This document shows positions 35,019 through 43,359 of a DNA stretch of 64,000 nucleotides, in pieces. This DNA comes from Comamonadaceae bacterium (GTDB lineage Bacteria; Pseudomonadota; Gammaproteobacteria; Burkholderiales; Burkholderiaceae_C). The position numbers and the translations under genes were made by a program. The notes below the pieces were generated by a model. It did no database searches, was not told where the DNA came from, and saw nothing but the letters and a program-made list of their open reading frames with translations. The stretch is from positions 1 through 64,000 of the forward strand of contig CANFWT010000005.1 in the NCBI GenBank assembly GCA_947450895.1. Direction: 5' to 3'. The first letter of the stretch is position 1. Each line of letters starts with the position of its first letter.

Positions 35019-37625
35019 TTGAACAACCTGCTGGCCGACGCCGACGCCGCCTACCGCCGGGGCGACTACGCCAATGCGCTGCGCATCTCGCGGCCGCTGG
35101 CGTCGCTGGACTACGCGGCGGCGCAAAACAACCTGGGCTTCATGTATGCCAACGGCCAAGGCGTCGCGCTTGACTATGCCGAGGCCCTGAAGTGGTACCG
35201 CCTGGCCGCCGCCCAGGACTATGCAGCAGCCCAGTACAACCTGGGCTTTATGTACGCCAATGGCCAAGGTGTAGAACAAGACTACGCACAGGCGCTGCAT
35301 TGGTACGGAAAAGCGGCCGAGCAAGGCCTGCCCGACGTACAAACCAACCTGGCCTTTATGTTTGCGAATGGACAGGGCGTTGCGCAGGACCAGGCGCAGG
35401 CCGCCTTGTGGTTCGAGCGCGCCGCCGTACAAGGCCACGCCACAGCGCAGTTCAACCTGGCGTGTATGTACGCCAACGGCGAGGGCGTCACGCCTGATCC
35501 CGTGCAAGCGCGCAAGTGGTTTGAGTCCGCTGCCGCGCAGGGACACACCTACGCGCAGTTTCATTTGGGCCTGTTGCTCGCCAACCCGGCCCATGCCGAC
35601 TACGACGCCGCATTGGCCCGCAAGTGGTACCAACTGGCCGCCGAACAAGGCGACGCGCCGGCCCAGTACAACCTGGGCCTGCTGCTGTCCCAAGGGCTGG
35701 GCGGCGCGCCCGACCTGGAAGCGGCACTGCATTACTTTGGCCTGGCCGCCGACCAAGGGCATGGAGACGCCCACTTCAACCTGGGCGTCTGGTATTGCCA
35801 GACAGAGGGCGCCGGGGCAAACTTTGAGCAAGCGCTGCTCCATTACCGCACTGCCGCTGCGCTGGGCCACGCGCCGGCGCAGTTCAACCTCGGCACCCTC
35901 AGCGCCAACGGCTTTGGCGTGCCCCAAGATTACGCTGAAGCCTTGCAGTGGTACCAAATGGCCGCCGACCGGGGACTGGCCAGCGCGCAGTTTCAGCTCG
36001 GCGCCATGTACAGCGCAGGTCAAGGGGTGGCACAAAACAACGCCCAGGCCCGACAGTGGTTCAACCACGCTGCCGACCAGGGCCACGCCCAGGCGCAGTG
36101 CAATCTGGGTGTCATGTACTACCGTGGCATCGGCGTATCCAAGGATTACACGCTGGCACGCCAGTGGTACCAACTCGCCGCCGACCAGGGCGACGCGCTG
36201 GCCCAGTACAACCTGGGCCTGATGCAGCTGCAAGGGCACGGCGGCCCCGCCGACCCGGCGCGGGCCCAGCACTGGTTTGTACTGGCGGCCGAACAAGGCA
36301 ATGCACTGGCCCAGTTCAATGCCGCCATGGCCGCCCACTGGCCTGCCCCTGTTTCGCAGGACCCGGCGCAAGCGTTGGCCTGGTTGCACAGCGCGGCTGA
36401 ACAAGGCATCAGCGATGCCTTGTTCAACCTGGGATGCGGGCAAGACCCCCTGCGCGCTACGGCAAGTCCGCCCCGACCAGTGGCACTGCCGGAGAGCCAC
36501 GCGGCACCCAGCCGCGACGCACTTTTTTACTACCAAGCCAGCGCGGAATTGGGCAATGCCCGGGCCCACCACAATTTGGGCGTTATGCACGCCCTGGGCC
36601 AAGGTGTTGCACAGGACTTTGACGCCGCTTTGCAGCACTACCTGCTCGCCGCCGAGCAGGGCGACGCGCTAGCGCAGTACGCCGCAGGCATGTTGTTGCG
36701 CGACGCAGGACCCACCCAGGCCCAGAGTGCTTTGACCTGGCTGCAAAAAGCCGCTGCACAAGACCACCCCGCTGCACAGTACCAGGTACAACTGCTCCAG
36801 GCCCAGGGTCTGCAAACCACACCGGACTATGCGCGCCAGCGCCAGGTTTACACACAGGCTGCCGAGCAAGGGGATGCAAGCGCCGCGTTCAATCTGGGGC
36901 TGCTGCATGCCCTGGGCTTGGGCGCTGAGCCCGACTTGGTATTGGCCGCGCAGTGCTATGCGCGTGCCGCGGAGGCAGGCATCGCAGCCGCGCAAAATAA
37001 CGCCGCGGTGCTTGCCTTGCAAGACCTCTTGTCCGAGGAGCCCGTCGCCGACCTGTCCGCACGCCGCCACAAAGCACTGGATGACTTGCGCGCGGCCGCC
37101 GCCCAAGGCGACGCCGTGGCTCAGTTCAACCTGGGCCAAATGCACCACCAAGGACTGGCGCTGGCGCATTCCCCGGAGCAAGCATGGGCCTGCTTTGAGA
37201 GCGCAAGCGCCTTGGGCCATGGTCCCGCGATGCTGCAACTCGCCGCGATGCTGGTCCGTGGCGAGGGCTGTAGCGCCGACCCCCACAGGGCCTTGGCCTT
37301 GCTGCACCAGGCAGCGGCCCAGGGCGAGGCCAGCGCCTGGTACCAACTCGGGCGCAAATATTGGCGGGGCGAAGACCTTGCCCAAGACGCCGCGCAGGCG
37401 CTGCACTGCTATTTGCAGGCTGCCGCACTGGGCGACAGTGGTGCGCAATTCAACCTGGGCTCCATGTATGCCAATGCCCAAGGTACAGCGCAAGACTTTG
37501 CACTTGCGCTCCACTGGTACCAGGCGGCGGCAGGCCAAGCGCCGGCAGATCGGCCTATGCTGGCGCCCACAGCCGTGGTGCACCCCCAAAACAGCGAAGC
37601 GCCAGACCTGCGCCGCGCAGCCTGA
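35019..37625 (+). CDS. Giant Sel1-repeat protein
   Basis: An 868-residue protein made almost wholly of about twenty 36-residue Sel1 repeats (LGFMYANGQGVxxDYAxAL then WYxxAAxQ). No signal peptide is visible. The start is the TTG at 35019: the frame is closed by TAG at 34944 and no ATG or GTG lies between. The repeats are less regular in the C-terminal third. It follows the sigma-54 promoter and the small ORF, and precedes flgP by 100 bp. Related to the 441-residue Sel1 protein at 30523. Confidence 0.85.
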   Translation: MNNLLADADAAYRRGDYANALRISRPLASLDYAAAQNNLGFMYANGQGVALDYAEALKWYRLAAAQDYAAAQYNLGFMYANGQGVEQDYAQALHWYGKAAEQGLPDVQTNLAFMFANGQGVAQDQAQAALWFERAAVQGHATAQFNLACMYANGEGVTPDPVQARKWFESAAAQGHTYAQFHLGLLLANPAHADYDAALARKWYQLAAEQGDAPAQYNLGLLLSQGLGGAPDLEAALHYFGLAADQGHGDAHFNLGVWYCQTEGAGANFEQALLHYRTAAALGHAPAQFNLGTLSANGFGVPQDYAEALQWYQMAADRGLASAQFQLGAMYSAGQGVAQNNAQARQWFNHAADQGHAQAQCNLGVMYYRGIGVSKDYTLARQWYQLAADQGDALAQYNLGLMQLQGHGGPADPARAQHWFVLAAEQGNALAQFNAAMAAHWPAPVSQDPAQALAWLHSAAEQGISDALFNLGCGQDPLRATASPPRPVALPESHAAPSRDALFYYQASAELGNARAHHNLGVMHALGQGVAQDFDAALQHYLLAAEQGDALAQYAAGMLLRDAGPTQAQSALTWLQKAAAQDHPAAQYQVQLLQAQGLQTTPDYARQRQVYTQAAEQGDASAAFNLGLLHALGLGAEPDLVLAAQCYARAAEAGIAAAQNNAAVLALQDLLSEEPVADLSARRHKALDDLRAAAAQGDAVAQFNLGQMHHQGLALAHSPEQAWACFESASALGHGPAMLQLAAMLVRGEGCSADPHRALALLHQAAAQGEASAWYQLGRKYWRGEDLAQDAAQALHCYLQAAALGDSGAQFNLGSMYANAQGTAQDFALALHWYQAAAGQAPADRPMLAPTAVVHPQNSEAPDLRRAA

Positions 37626-37669
37626 GGCCCAAAAGGCGGACGCCCTTGCACCCGGGCAGCGTTTGGCAC

Positions 37670-37696
37670 TCAAGGTTTTCCGCGCGGTGCCGATAT
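37670..37696 (+). promoter_or_regulatory. Sigma-28 (FliA) promoter of flgP
   Basis: TCAAGGTT-N11-GCCGATAT: seven of eight -35 positions and six of eight -10 positions match the flgM and flaG promoters, with exact spacing. The start would be near 37704, just before the flgP ribosome site. Confidence 0.7.
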
Positions 37697-37725
37697 CTCT
37701 GGGGACTAGCTCTAAGGATTCCGCT

Positions 37726-38232
37726 ATGAAGCCCCTGCTCCCTCTCACCCTGGCCTTGGCTGGGGCCTTGCTCAGCGCTTGCCAGGCGCTGCCCACCGCA
37801 GCGACCACAACCCCGGCGACGCCAGCGCCCGCTACCGCGACTGCGCTTGAAATCCCCCTTAGCAGCCTGCCACTGGTAGAAAAACGTGAAGCACTGACGG
37901 CCACTGGCTACGCCGTCATCAGCGTGCAAAACCACCGCACGCCTGCCCAGCAGCGGCTCATGGCCATTCGCGCCGCCAAACTCGACGCCTACCGCTCGCT
38001 CACCGAGCAGGTGTACGGCATCCGGATGGACGCCACCGCCACGGTGGCCGACATGGTGGTCCAAAGCGACACCTTCCGAAGCCGGGTCGAGGGTGTGATT
38101 TACGGTGCCACCCTGGTGAGCATCACGCCCTCGGGCGACGACACCTACGAGACCACGCTGACCTTGGACAAGGCCACCGTGCAGGACCTGCGCATGCTGT
38201 ACCTGGGCCAGTTGGCCTCCAAGAACCGATAA
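37726..38232 (+). CDS. flgP: FlgP-like outer-membrane lipoprotein (LPP20 family)
   Basis: A 168-residue lipoprotein: signal peptide with lipobox LSAC (C19), a Thr/Pro/Ala linker, then the LPP20-type domain with RLMAIRAAKLDAYRSLTEQV and GIRMDATATVADMV. In Vibrio, FlgP forms the outer-membrane H-ring around polar motors with FlgO and FlgT. TAAGGA precedes the ATG. The FlgT-like gene follows after 30 bp, which supports the assignment. Family match is from memory of conserved blocks. Confidence 0.78.
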   Translation: MKPLLPLTLALAGALLSACQALPTAATTTPATPAPATATALEIPLSSLPLVEKREALTATGYAVISVQNHRTPAQQRLMAIRAAKLDAYRSLTEQVYGIRMDATATVADMVVQSDTFRSRVEGVIYGATLVSITPSGDDTYETTLTLDKATVQDLRMLYLGQLASKNR

Positions 38233-38262
38233 GCCCACACGCACCACCGCAGGTTTGGCACC

Positions 38263-39450
38263 ATGCATGCAATGAGCACCTCGACGTTTTGGCTGCGGCT
38301 GGCCCTGGCAGGCATGCTGCTGTCTGGCAGCGCTGGCGCAGCGTGGGGACAAACCTTGTCGCCTGAGGACAGGCTGGCGGCCATTCGCAAGGGCCTGGTG
38401 CAAGCCGCGCTGGAGGGGCCCACCCAAGTCTCCACCACCCAATGGATTGACGCCAACGGCTCTCTGCAGGAGAGCAGCTCGTTTCGCACCGGCATGCAAG
38501 TGCGGGGCGTGCGGGTGCTGGGTTACAGCGCAGACGCCCAAGGGGACCCGATGGCCCGATTGCAGTGGCAAAACGCAGACACGGTGGCCGCGGCCCCCGC
38601 GAGCTCGGCAACCAAACCCGCCTGCAAGCCGGCTACGGGTGGGCGCCTACAGCATGTGCTGGCCTGGAGCCTGTCTGGCGAGAGCCCATGGGGCGCCGAC
38701 TCCGCGCCGTTGATCGAGGAGCTGCAAGCCAATGCCTTGGCGCAGTTTCAGCAAGCCGGCGCCTCCAACGCGCTTTGGCGGCTGGTGGAGCGCCCGCGTG
38801 CGAGCGCCCGCTCAAGCTACGAGAAAACCCTGCTGGGCTCCAGTGTGGACCACCTACCCTGGGAGCTCAGTTTGCAGATCGACCCGGTAGTGGCCGCGCC
38901 CACTCCCGCAGTTGCTACGCCCCAAGGGCATGCGGGACGCTCGCAAGCTCCGGCGGCTGCCCCTGCCGCGCCTGAGCCCGCAGGTCCAAGCGTGCAGGCC
39001 CGCATTGTTTTGACCGGTAGAGGGCAAAGCAAACCCACGTTCCAATCCAGCGCCACGCTCAGTTTGGGCGCGCGGGAGGACAACTGGGGCCGCCCCAGCC
39101 TCAGCCCCGGTGCGCGCGCGCAATTGGCACAGCAAATACAGACCTGGAGCCAGGAAATGCAGCGCCAGCTGGGCTGCTTGGCGGTGATGGCCGACGTTAC
39201 GCAAGCGGGCGGACCGCAAGTACGCATCAATGCCGGCGCTGCCGCCGGTGTGCGGGTGGGCGACGAATGGGTGATCGCGCGGGACCGCAATCTGGTCCAG
39301 CGCGCGCTCGAACCGGGCGTCGCTGCCCAAACGGTGCTCGCCCGAGTGCAGGCGGTGGGAGAACATTACGCCCAGCTGCGCCCACTGGCAGGTGACAAGC
39401 AAAATATCCAAACCACCTGGACCGCCTGGTCGGCCGAGGCAAACCGCTAA
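38263..39450 (+). CDS. flgT: FlgT-like periplasmic flagellar protein
   Basis: A 395-residue exported protein (signal cleavage near AAWGQ). Its N-terminal part (SPEDRLAAIRKGLVQAAL, WIDANGSLQESSSF) resembles the FlgT N-domain, and its end (RINAGAAAGVRVGDEWVIA) resembles the FlgT C-domain. FlgT builds the H-ring that stabilises fast polar motors in Vibrio. An Ala/Pro-rich linker separates the parts. The call leans on the adjacent FlgP-like gene. Confidence 0.65.
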   Translation: MHAMSTSTFWLRLALAGMLLSGSAGAAWGQTLSPEDRLAAIRKGLVQAALEGPTQVSTTQWIDANGSLQESSSFRTGMQVRGVRVLGYSADAQGDPMARLQWQNADTVAAAPASSATKPACKPATGGRLQHVLAWSLSGESPWGADSAPLIEELQANALAQFQQAGASNALWRLVERPRASARSSYEKTLLGSSVDHLPWELSLQIDPVVAAPTPAVATPQGHAGRSQAPAAAPAAPEPAGPSVQARIVLTGRGQSKPTFQSSATLSLGAREDNWGRPSLSPGARAQLAQQIQTWSQEMQRQLGCLAVMADVTQAGGPQVRINAGAAAGVRVGDEWVIARDRNLVQRALEPGVAAQTVLARVQAVGEHYAQLRPLAGDKQNIQTTWTAWSAEANR

Positions 39451-39488
39451 AGCGCCCCGCACCTATGCGGTATCTCTGGAACCCTGCC

Positions 39489-39935
39489 ATGCAAGCCACG
39501 CCTCGACCCAACCCAGGAACGCTGCTTTGCCGGTCCGCAGCAATCGTGCTCGCAGCAGCTTGCCTGTGGCTGTGGTCCGCGCACGTGCGTGCGGCCGAAA
39601 GTCCTGCGACCGCAGCCACCGCGCCAGCGCCGCTGCGCAGCTACATGCCCAAAGCAAAAGAGACGCTGGACCAGGTCATCCTCCATACGCTGCCTGAGAG
39701 CCCGCTCAAGATCGAGCTGCTGCGCCAGGCTTTCATCGACCTCAACCCCGATGCTATCAAGCCGGGCAAAGTACCGGTGCTGCGCAAAAACACAGCGCTG
39801 GTGGTCCCCAACCATGACGTGCTGCTGCGCCAATACCTCGGCAGCGCTGCGCCACCGGCAGACACCGCGCCGCCGGTGGCCCGATTCAAGCCCTCCACCA
39901 TTGAAGAGCGCCGGCGCTGGGTGCAATTCCCGTGA
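39489..39935 (+). CDS. Small exported protein with FimV/LysM-like segment
   Basis: A 148-residue exported protein with a signal-like helix (SAAIVLAAACLWLWSAHVRA). The segment IELLRQAFIDLNPDAIKPG followed by VLRKNTALVVPN resembles the LysM-like N-domain of FimV, which binds peptidoglycan. ATG 39489 has GGAA seven bases upstream; ATG 39465 is in frame but lacks one. It overlaps the next gene by four bases. FlgO, the third H-ring protein, is expected in such a cluster, but this protein does not clearly resemble it. Confidence 0.6.
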   Translation: MQATPRPNPGTLLCRSAAIVLAAACLWLWSAHVRAAESPATAATAPAPLRSYMPKAKETLDQVILHTLPESPLKIELLRQAFIDLNPDAIKPGKVPVLRKNTALVVPNHDVLLRQYLGSAAPPADTAPPVARFKPSTIEERRRWVQFP

Positions 39936-41248
39936 TTGCAGTCGCCGAAAGTACGGCACCACCCCGGCCCAGTCCGCTGTTCGTTCAAGGTCCGGCGTCG
40001 GTCCCCCTGGTTGAGGCGGTCACCGCGCGAGCGCTGGATCTCAAAGACGGCCAGATCGTGCAGGCCACGGTACAGTCCCAAGGCGATCAAATGGCGCTGA
40101 TGCTGCGCGGCCGACAAATCGGCGTGCCGCGCGCCAATGGCTGGGAAGTCGGCCAGCGCCTGAGTTTCCAGGTGCAATCCCATGCCGATGGCAGCGTGAC
40201 CTTGCAGTTGATGGGCCCGGCCGCACGCGCCCCCTTTCCGCTGGCCAATCCCTCGGGTGCAACCACCGCCACCATGGCCACGCCCTACGCGCCAGAAATC
40301 AGCGCACCCAAGCCAGCCCCGCAAACTGCGCCAGCCCTTGCACCACCGGCCGCCAGTGCAATCACCGCCATTGCGCTAGCCGGCATGGCCGGCGCCGGCG
40401 CCGCTGCGGGCGCACCTTTTGCCGGATTTGCCGGTGTGTTTTCACGCCTGGGCAGTCTGCTGTACCGGGAGCCGGGCATGCCCGACCTGCGCCAGCTGTT
40501 CGAGCCCGGCGAGGGCCTCGACGCGGTGCTGGCCAAAATATCGGGCGCGCCAACCCAGCAAGCCGCGCTGCAAAATCCGGTAAGCGCCCAGCTACAGGCC
40601 CAACTACAAGCCCAATGGCAGGCCATGCGCCTGAACGCCGAAGCGCTTACGCCGCAGGCCATCCGGCTGGCCGTGTTCAGCGCCATGGGCTCGGAAACCA
40701 GCATCAGCCGCATCCGCAACCCTGCGCCGCTAGACCCCAAGCAGCTCTTGCACCAGCTGCTCAAAGCCGTGAAAGAGGCCAGTGACGAAGACAGCGGCGA
40801 GGTGCAACAGCTCAAGCGCGCCTTGGGCGACCTGGACGCGGCGCAGCTCGGTGCGGTGCAGGCCCAGGGCAATGGTGGCTTGGCCTTGTCGGTGGTCCTG
40901 CCCTTTTTCAACCAGGCACCGGTCGAACTGCGCTTTGAGCGCCAGCCCCAAGAGCCGGGGCAGGAGTCGGTCTACACCGTGAGCGCCCACTCCAAAAGCC
41001 AGGACTACGGCGAGCTCTGGCTCAAGGCCGATCTCCACGGCGAGTCTGACCTGGACCTCTCCATGTGGGCGTTGCGCGAGTCGGTGGTCACGCTGGCACG
41101 GCAAGGCAGCGATGCACTGCGGCAAAACCTGCGCGAAGTTGGTTTGTCGATGCGCAGTTTCCAGGCCCATCCAGGGGAGCGGCCGCAGGGTCCGGCGGCG
41201 GTGCAGGCGCAGGCACTGCCCGGCGTGGTGTTGGACTTTCGGGTATGA
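39932..41248 (+). CDS. Second FliK-like protein with hook-length C-domain
   Basis: A 438-residue protein with a GTG start overlapping the previous stop. The front (30-95) is a compact beta-rich part, the middle is Ala/Pro-rich, and the C-terminal 110 residues resemble the FliK C-domain (VVLPFFNQAPVELRFE, GELWLKADLHGESDLDLSM). It is directly followed by a FlhB-tail protein, a pair seen in other bacteria (for example ylqG-ylqH in Bacillus). It could modulate the export switch alongside the main FliK at 19210. Confidence 0.75.
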   Translation: MIAVAESTAPPRPSPLFVQGPASVPLVEAVTARALDLKDGQIVQATVQSQGDQMALMLRGRQIGVPRANGWEVGQRLSFQVQSHADGSVTLQLMGPAARAPFPLANPSGATTATMATPYAPEISAPKPAPQTAPALAPPAASAITAIALAGMAGAGAAAGAPFAGFAGVFSRLGSLLYREPGMPDLRQLFEPGEGLDAVLAKISGAPTQQAALQNPVSAQLQAQLQAQWQAMRLNAEALTPQAIRLAVFSAMGSETSISRIRNPAPLDPKQLLHQLLKAVKEASDEDSGEVQQLKRALGDLDAAQLGAVQAQGNGGLALSVVLPFFNQAPVELRFERQPQEPGQESVYTVSAHSKSQDYGELWLKADLHGESDLDLSMWALRESVVTLARQGSDALRQNLREVGLSMRSFQAHPGERPQGPAAVQAQALPGVVLDFRV

Positions 41249-41556
41249 GCGCGCGCCGCCAAGCCATCGCGCTCGAGTACGGCAGCCACGCCGCACCCAT
41301 GGTTACCGCCAAGGCCGAAGACGAACTTGCGCTGGAAATGATTGCCCAGGCCCGCGCACACGGCGTGTATGTGACGGAAGACCCCAAACTGCTGGCCTTG
41401 CTGAGCCGGCTCGACGTGGACCAGGAAGTGCCGCCCGAACTCTTCACTGCGGTGGCGGTTATTTTGTCTTGGGTGTACTGGCTCAAGGGCATGCGCCCGG
41501 GCGACGAAAAAGCGGCTGCGGAGCAGGCCGCCGCCGAACAGGTCGGCACGCTTTAG
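41245..41556 (+). CDS. FlhB C-terminal domain homologue (FhlB/FlhX type)
   Basis: A 103-residue soluble protein matching only the cytoplasmic domain of FlhB: MVTAKAEDELALEMIAQARA and VPPELFTAVAVILSWVYWL. The membrane part and the NPTH cleavage site are missing. Such proteins can partly replace the FlhB C-domain in other species. It overlaps the FliK-like gene (ATGA) and converges with flgN by four bases. Confidence 0.82.
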   Translation: MSARRQAIALEYGSHAAPMVTAKAEDELALEMIAQARAHGVYVTEDPKLLALLSRLDVDQEVPPELFTAVAVILSWVYWLKGMRPGDEKAAAEQAAAEQVGTL

Positions 41557-41942
41557 GCGTCGCTGTAGCCTGAGTGGCGCGAAAAACGGGAAATATGGCC
41601 CAAGCGGTCATAGACTTCAACTGAGCTTGCCGCTCCGTCGACCCGCAGGCTTTGCAAGGTGCCGCGAATCGCCTCGAGCTTGCGCTCCATCAGCACCGCA
41701 TTGCGGCGATGTGCATCGCGGCACGCCAGCATGGTGGCACGGAAATCTTGCCATTCGGGCAGGGCCTGGATGTCGGCAGCCGCGGGTGCCAAACGGGTGA
41801 TTTCAGCGATCAGCTCGGTTTTGACCGGTTGCAGCTGCTCAAATTGATCAATGTCCTGCTTGCGCAAAGCGTCGAACTCCTGCTCCAGCATCTGCTCGAG
41901 CTGCCTGGCAAGTTCGGTGGCAAATGGTGCAGGATCGGTCAA
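41553..41942 (-). CDS. flgN: Flagellar hook-filament junction chaperone FlgN
   Basis: A 129-residue helical chaperone for FlgK and FlgL, ending with RNAVLMERKLEAIRGTLQSL and VEVYDRLGH, as in FlgN proteins. It lies 22 bp downstream of flgM in the usual flgM-flgN order and is driven by the same sigma-28 promoter. Sequence identity across FlgN is low, so context weighs heavily. Confidence 0.82.
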   Translation of the reverse strand: MTDPAPFATELARQLEQMLEQEFDALRKQDIDQFEQLQPVKTELIAEITRLAPAAADIQALPEWQDFRATMLACRDAHRRNAVLMERKLEAIRGTLQSLRVDGAASSVEVYDRLGHISRFSRHSGYSDA

Positions 41943-41964
41943 AGCAAATACTCTCCTGCGCCGA

Positions 41965-42303
41965 TCAGTGGCTGATCAATTGCTCAAGGGCCACAAAACT
42001 CTCGGCAATGCGCCGGGGGTTGAGGGGATACTGGCCGCTCTCGATGGCCTGCTTGATGGACGCCACCTTGGCGCGGTCAAAGTCCGGCTCTTGCTTGAGG
42101 CGCGCGTTAATGGCGCTAAAGCCTGTCACATCGGCACCCTTGGCCACGGCAGCAGCCTTGTTGGCGGCAATTTCGGTTTCTGCTGGCGCACCTGCACCCA
42201 CCGAAGATGGCGCCAGGGCGGCCAACTTACCCGCTTTTTCCATGGACTTGCGCAGGTTCTCCGCAGGTAGCTGCCGGGAATAAGGGTTGATAGCGTCAGT
42301 CAT
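41965..42303 (-). CDS. flgM: Anti-sigma-28 factor FlgM
   Basis: Inhibitor of FliA that is exported once the hook is complete. From ATG 42303 the protein has 112 residues. The C-terminal part matches FlgM (VASIKQAIESGQYPLNPRRI then AESFVALEQ). The front is Ala-rich and probably disordered, as normal. It has a perfect sigma-28 promoter upstream, so FliA raises its own inhibitor. Confidence 0.92.
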   Translation of the reverse strand: MTDAINPYSRQLPAENLRKSMEKAGKLAALAPSSVGAGAPAETEIAANKAAAVAKGADVTGFSAINARLKQEPDFDRAKVASIKQAIESGQYPLNPRRIAESFVALEQLISH

Positions 42304-42353
42304 GATGGGCTCACTTTGCAAACTTCAGTCGGTCAAAAGGTTTATTACCTACG

Positions 42354-42380
42354 GAATCGGCACCCCAAAAGAAAACTTGA
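42354..42380 (-). promoter_or_regulatory. Sigma-28 (FliA) promoter of flgM-flgN
   Basis: TCAAGTTT-N11-GCCGATTC. Identical in both elements to the flaG promoter at 59493 and close to the enteric consensus TAAAGTTT-N11-GCCGATAA. Confidence 0.92.
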
Positions 42381-42400
42381 GGACATTGTTAAATATTTTT

Positions 42401-43219
42401 CTACAAACCGCGTGCAGCGTTGGGGCCCGTTACCACGCCACTCATGAATCGGCCCGACTCCGGATTTTTTAAGCGAATTTGGTCACCTATTTTGCCATCT
42501 TGCAGCGCCTCGACCCGCGCAGTGATGCTAAAGCCACTGCCCTGGCCCACTGTCAGAAGCACTGTCTGCCCTTGTTTGACCATGACCGCGCGGCGTACAT
42601 CGTAGCTGCGCAGGGGCACACCCGGTTGCACCTCGCGCACCATCTCTGCGTTTTCCGCATCTTTGACCGCGCCAAGAACTTGGTAATCCAGGCCCTGGGC
42701 CGGCATGTCTACCTCGTGCACCTGCGACGCGCTGACGATGCTGCCCGCGCGCAACACCTGGTTGGCCACCACAACGCGGCGCATGGCGCCTGCTGGGGCA
42801 CTGGTGCCTGCGGCCGCGCTTTGGGGCACGGCAGCAGGGACCAGGCCCGGCGCTACACCGGGCTTGAGCAGCACGCGCAGGTAGAGCTGCCAGGTGGGGT
42901 TGCCCAAACAGCGCACGCGCACGGTCTCGCGGGAGGCAAAGGGCGCGTCCATCACCAGGGCACGGTCGCAGTTTTGCAGTTGCACCCGGCTGTCCAAGGG
43001 GGCGAAACTGAATTGCTCGGCGCTGAGCTGCTGGGACTGCTGGACCCACTGCCCCACCTCCGCCAACAGTTTGTCCGTCGGCATCGGGCTTTGTGCCTGA
43101 ACGCCACTGCCCAGGCAACACCAGGCCCCAAGCAGCAAGGCCACGCGCACGCCCAGCGCATGGACAAACCCCGCTGCACGACAGCGAAGTACTTGGTTCA
43201 AGTGGCACAGCAATTGCAT
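42401..43219 (-). CDS. flgA: P-ring chaperone FlgA
   Basis: Periplasmic chaperone for P-ring (FlgI) assembly. The 272-residue protein has a signal region (VALLLGAWCCLGSGVQAQ) and the SAF-type C-domain with VVANQVLRAGSIVSASQV, PGVPLRSYDVRRAVMVKQGQ and a QDGKIGDQIRLKNPESGRF end. It lies upstream of flgM in the standard flgA-flgM-flgN order, with its own sigma-54-type promoter. Confidence 0.94.
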   Translation of the reverse strand: MQLLCHLNQVLRCRAAGFVHALGVRVALLLGAWCCLGSGVQAQSPMPTDKLLAEVGQWVQQSQQLSAEQFSFAPLDSRVQLQNCDRALVMDAPFASRETVRVRCLGNPTWQLYLRVLLKPGVAPGLVPAAVPQSAAAGTSAPAGAMRRVVVANQVLRAGSIVSASQVHEVDMPAQGLDYQVLGAVKDAENAEMVREVQPGVPLRSYDVRRAVMVKQGQTVLLTVGQGSGFSITARVEALQDGKIGDQIRLKNPESGRFMSGVVTGPNAARGL

Positions 43220-43272
43220 GAAAGCTCTTAAGTGTTGAAAAAATGACAGGACCTACAACCCGGAATCTTTAG

Positions 43273-43288
43273 CGCAAGAACAATGCCA
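43273..43288 (-). promoter_or_regulatory. Sigma-54 promoter of flgA
   Basis: TGGCATT-GTTC-TTGCG with exact GG-N10-GC spacing. The start would be near 43262, about 43 bases before the flgA ATG. Confidence 0.78.
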
Positions 43289-43359
43289 TGGTGCGCGCCG
43301 CAACGAGGCCGGCCCTGACAGTACCCCAAACCACCTCATTTTCAGGTTTCATCATCACC

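Noticed and set aside
37626-37660. Possible sigma-54 site before flgP (GG...TTGC)
   Set aside because: Spacing is eleven bases, not ten; the sigma-28 site at 37670 is much better.
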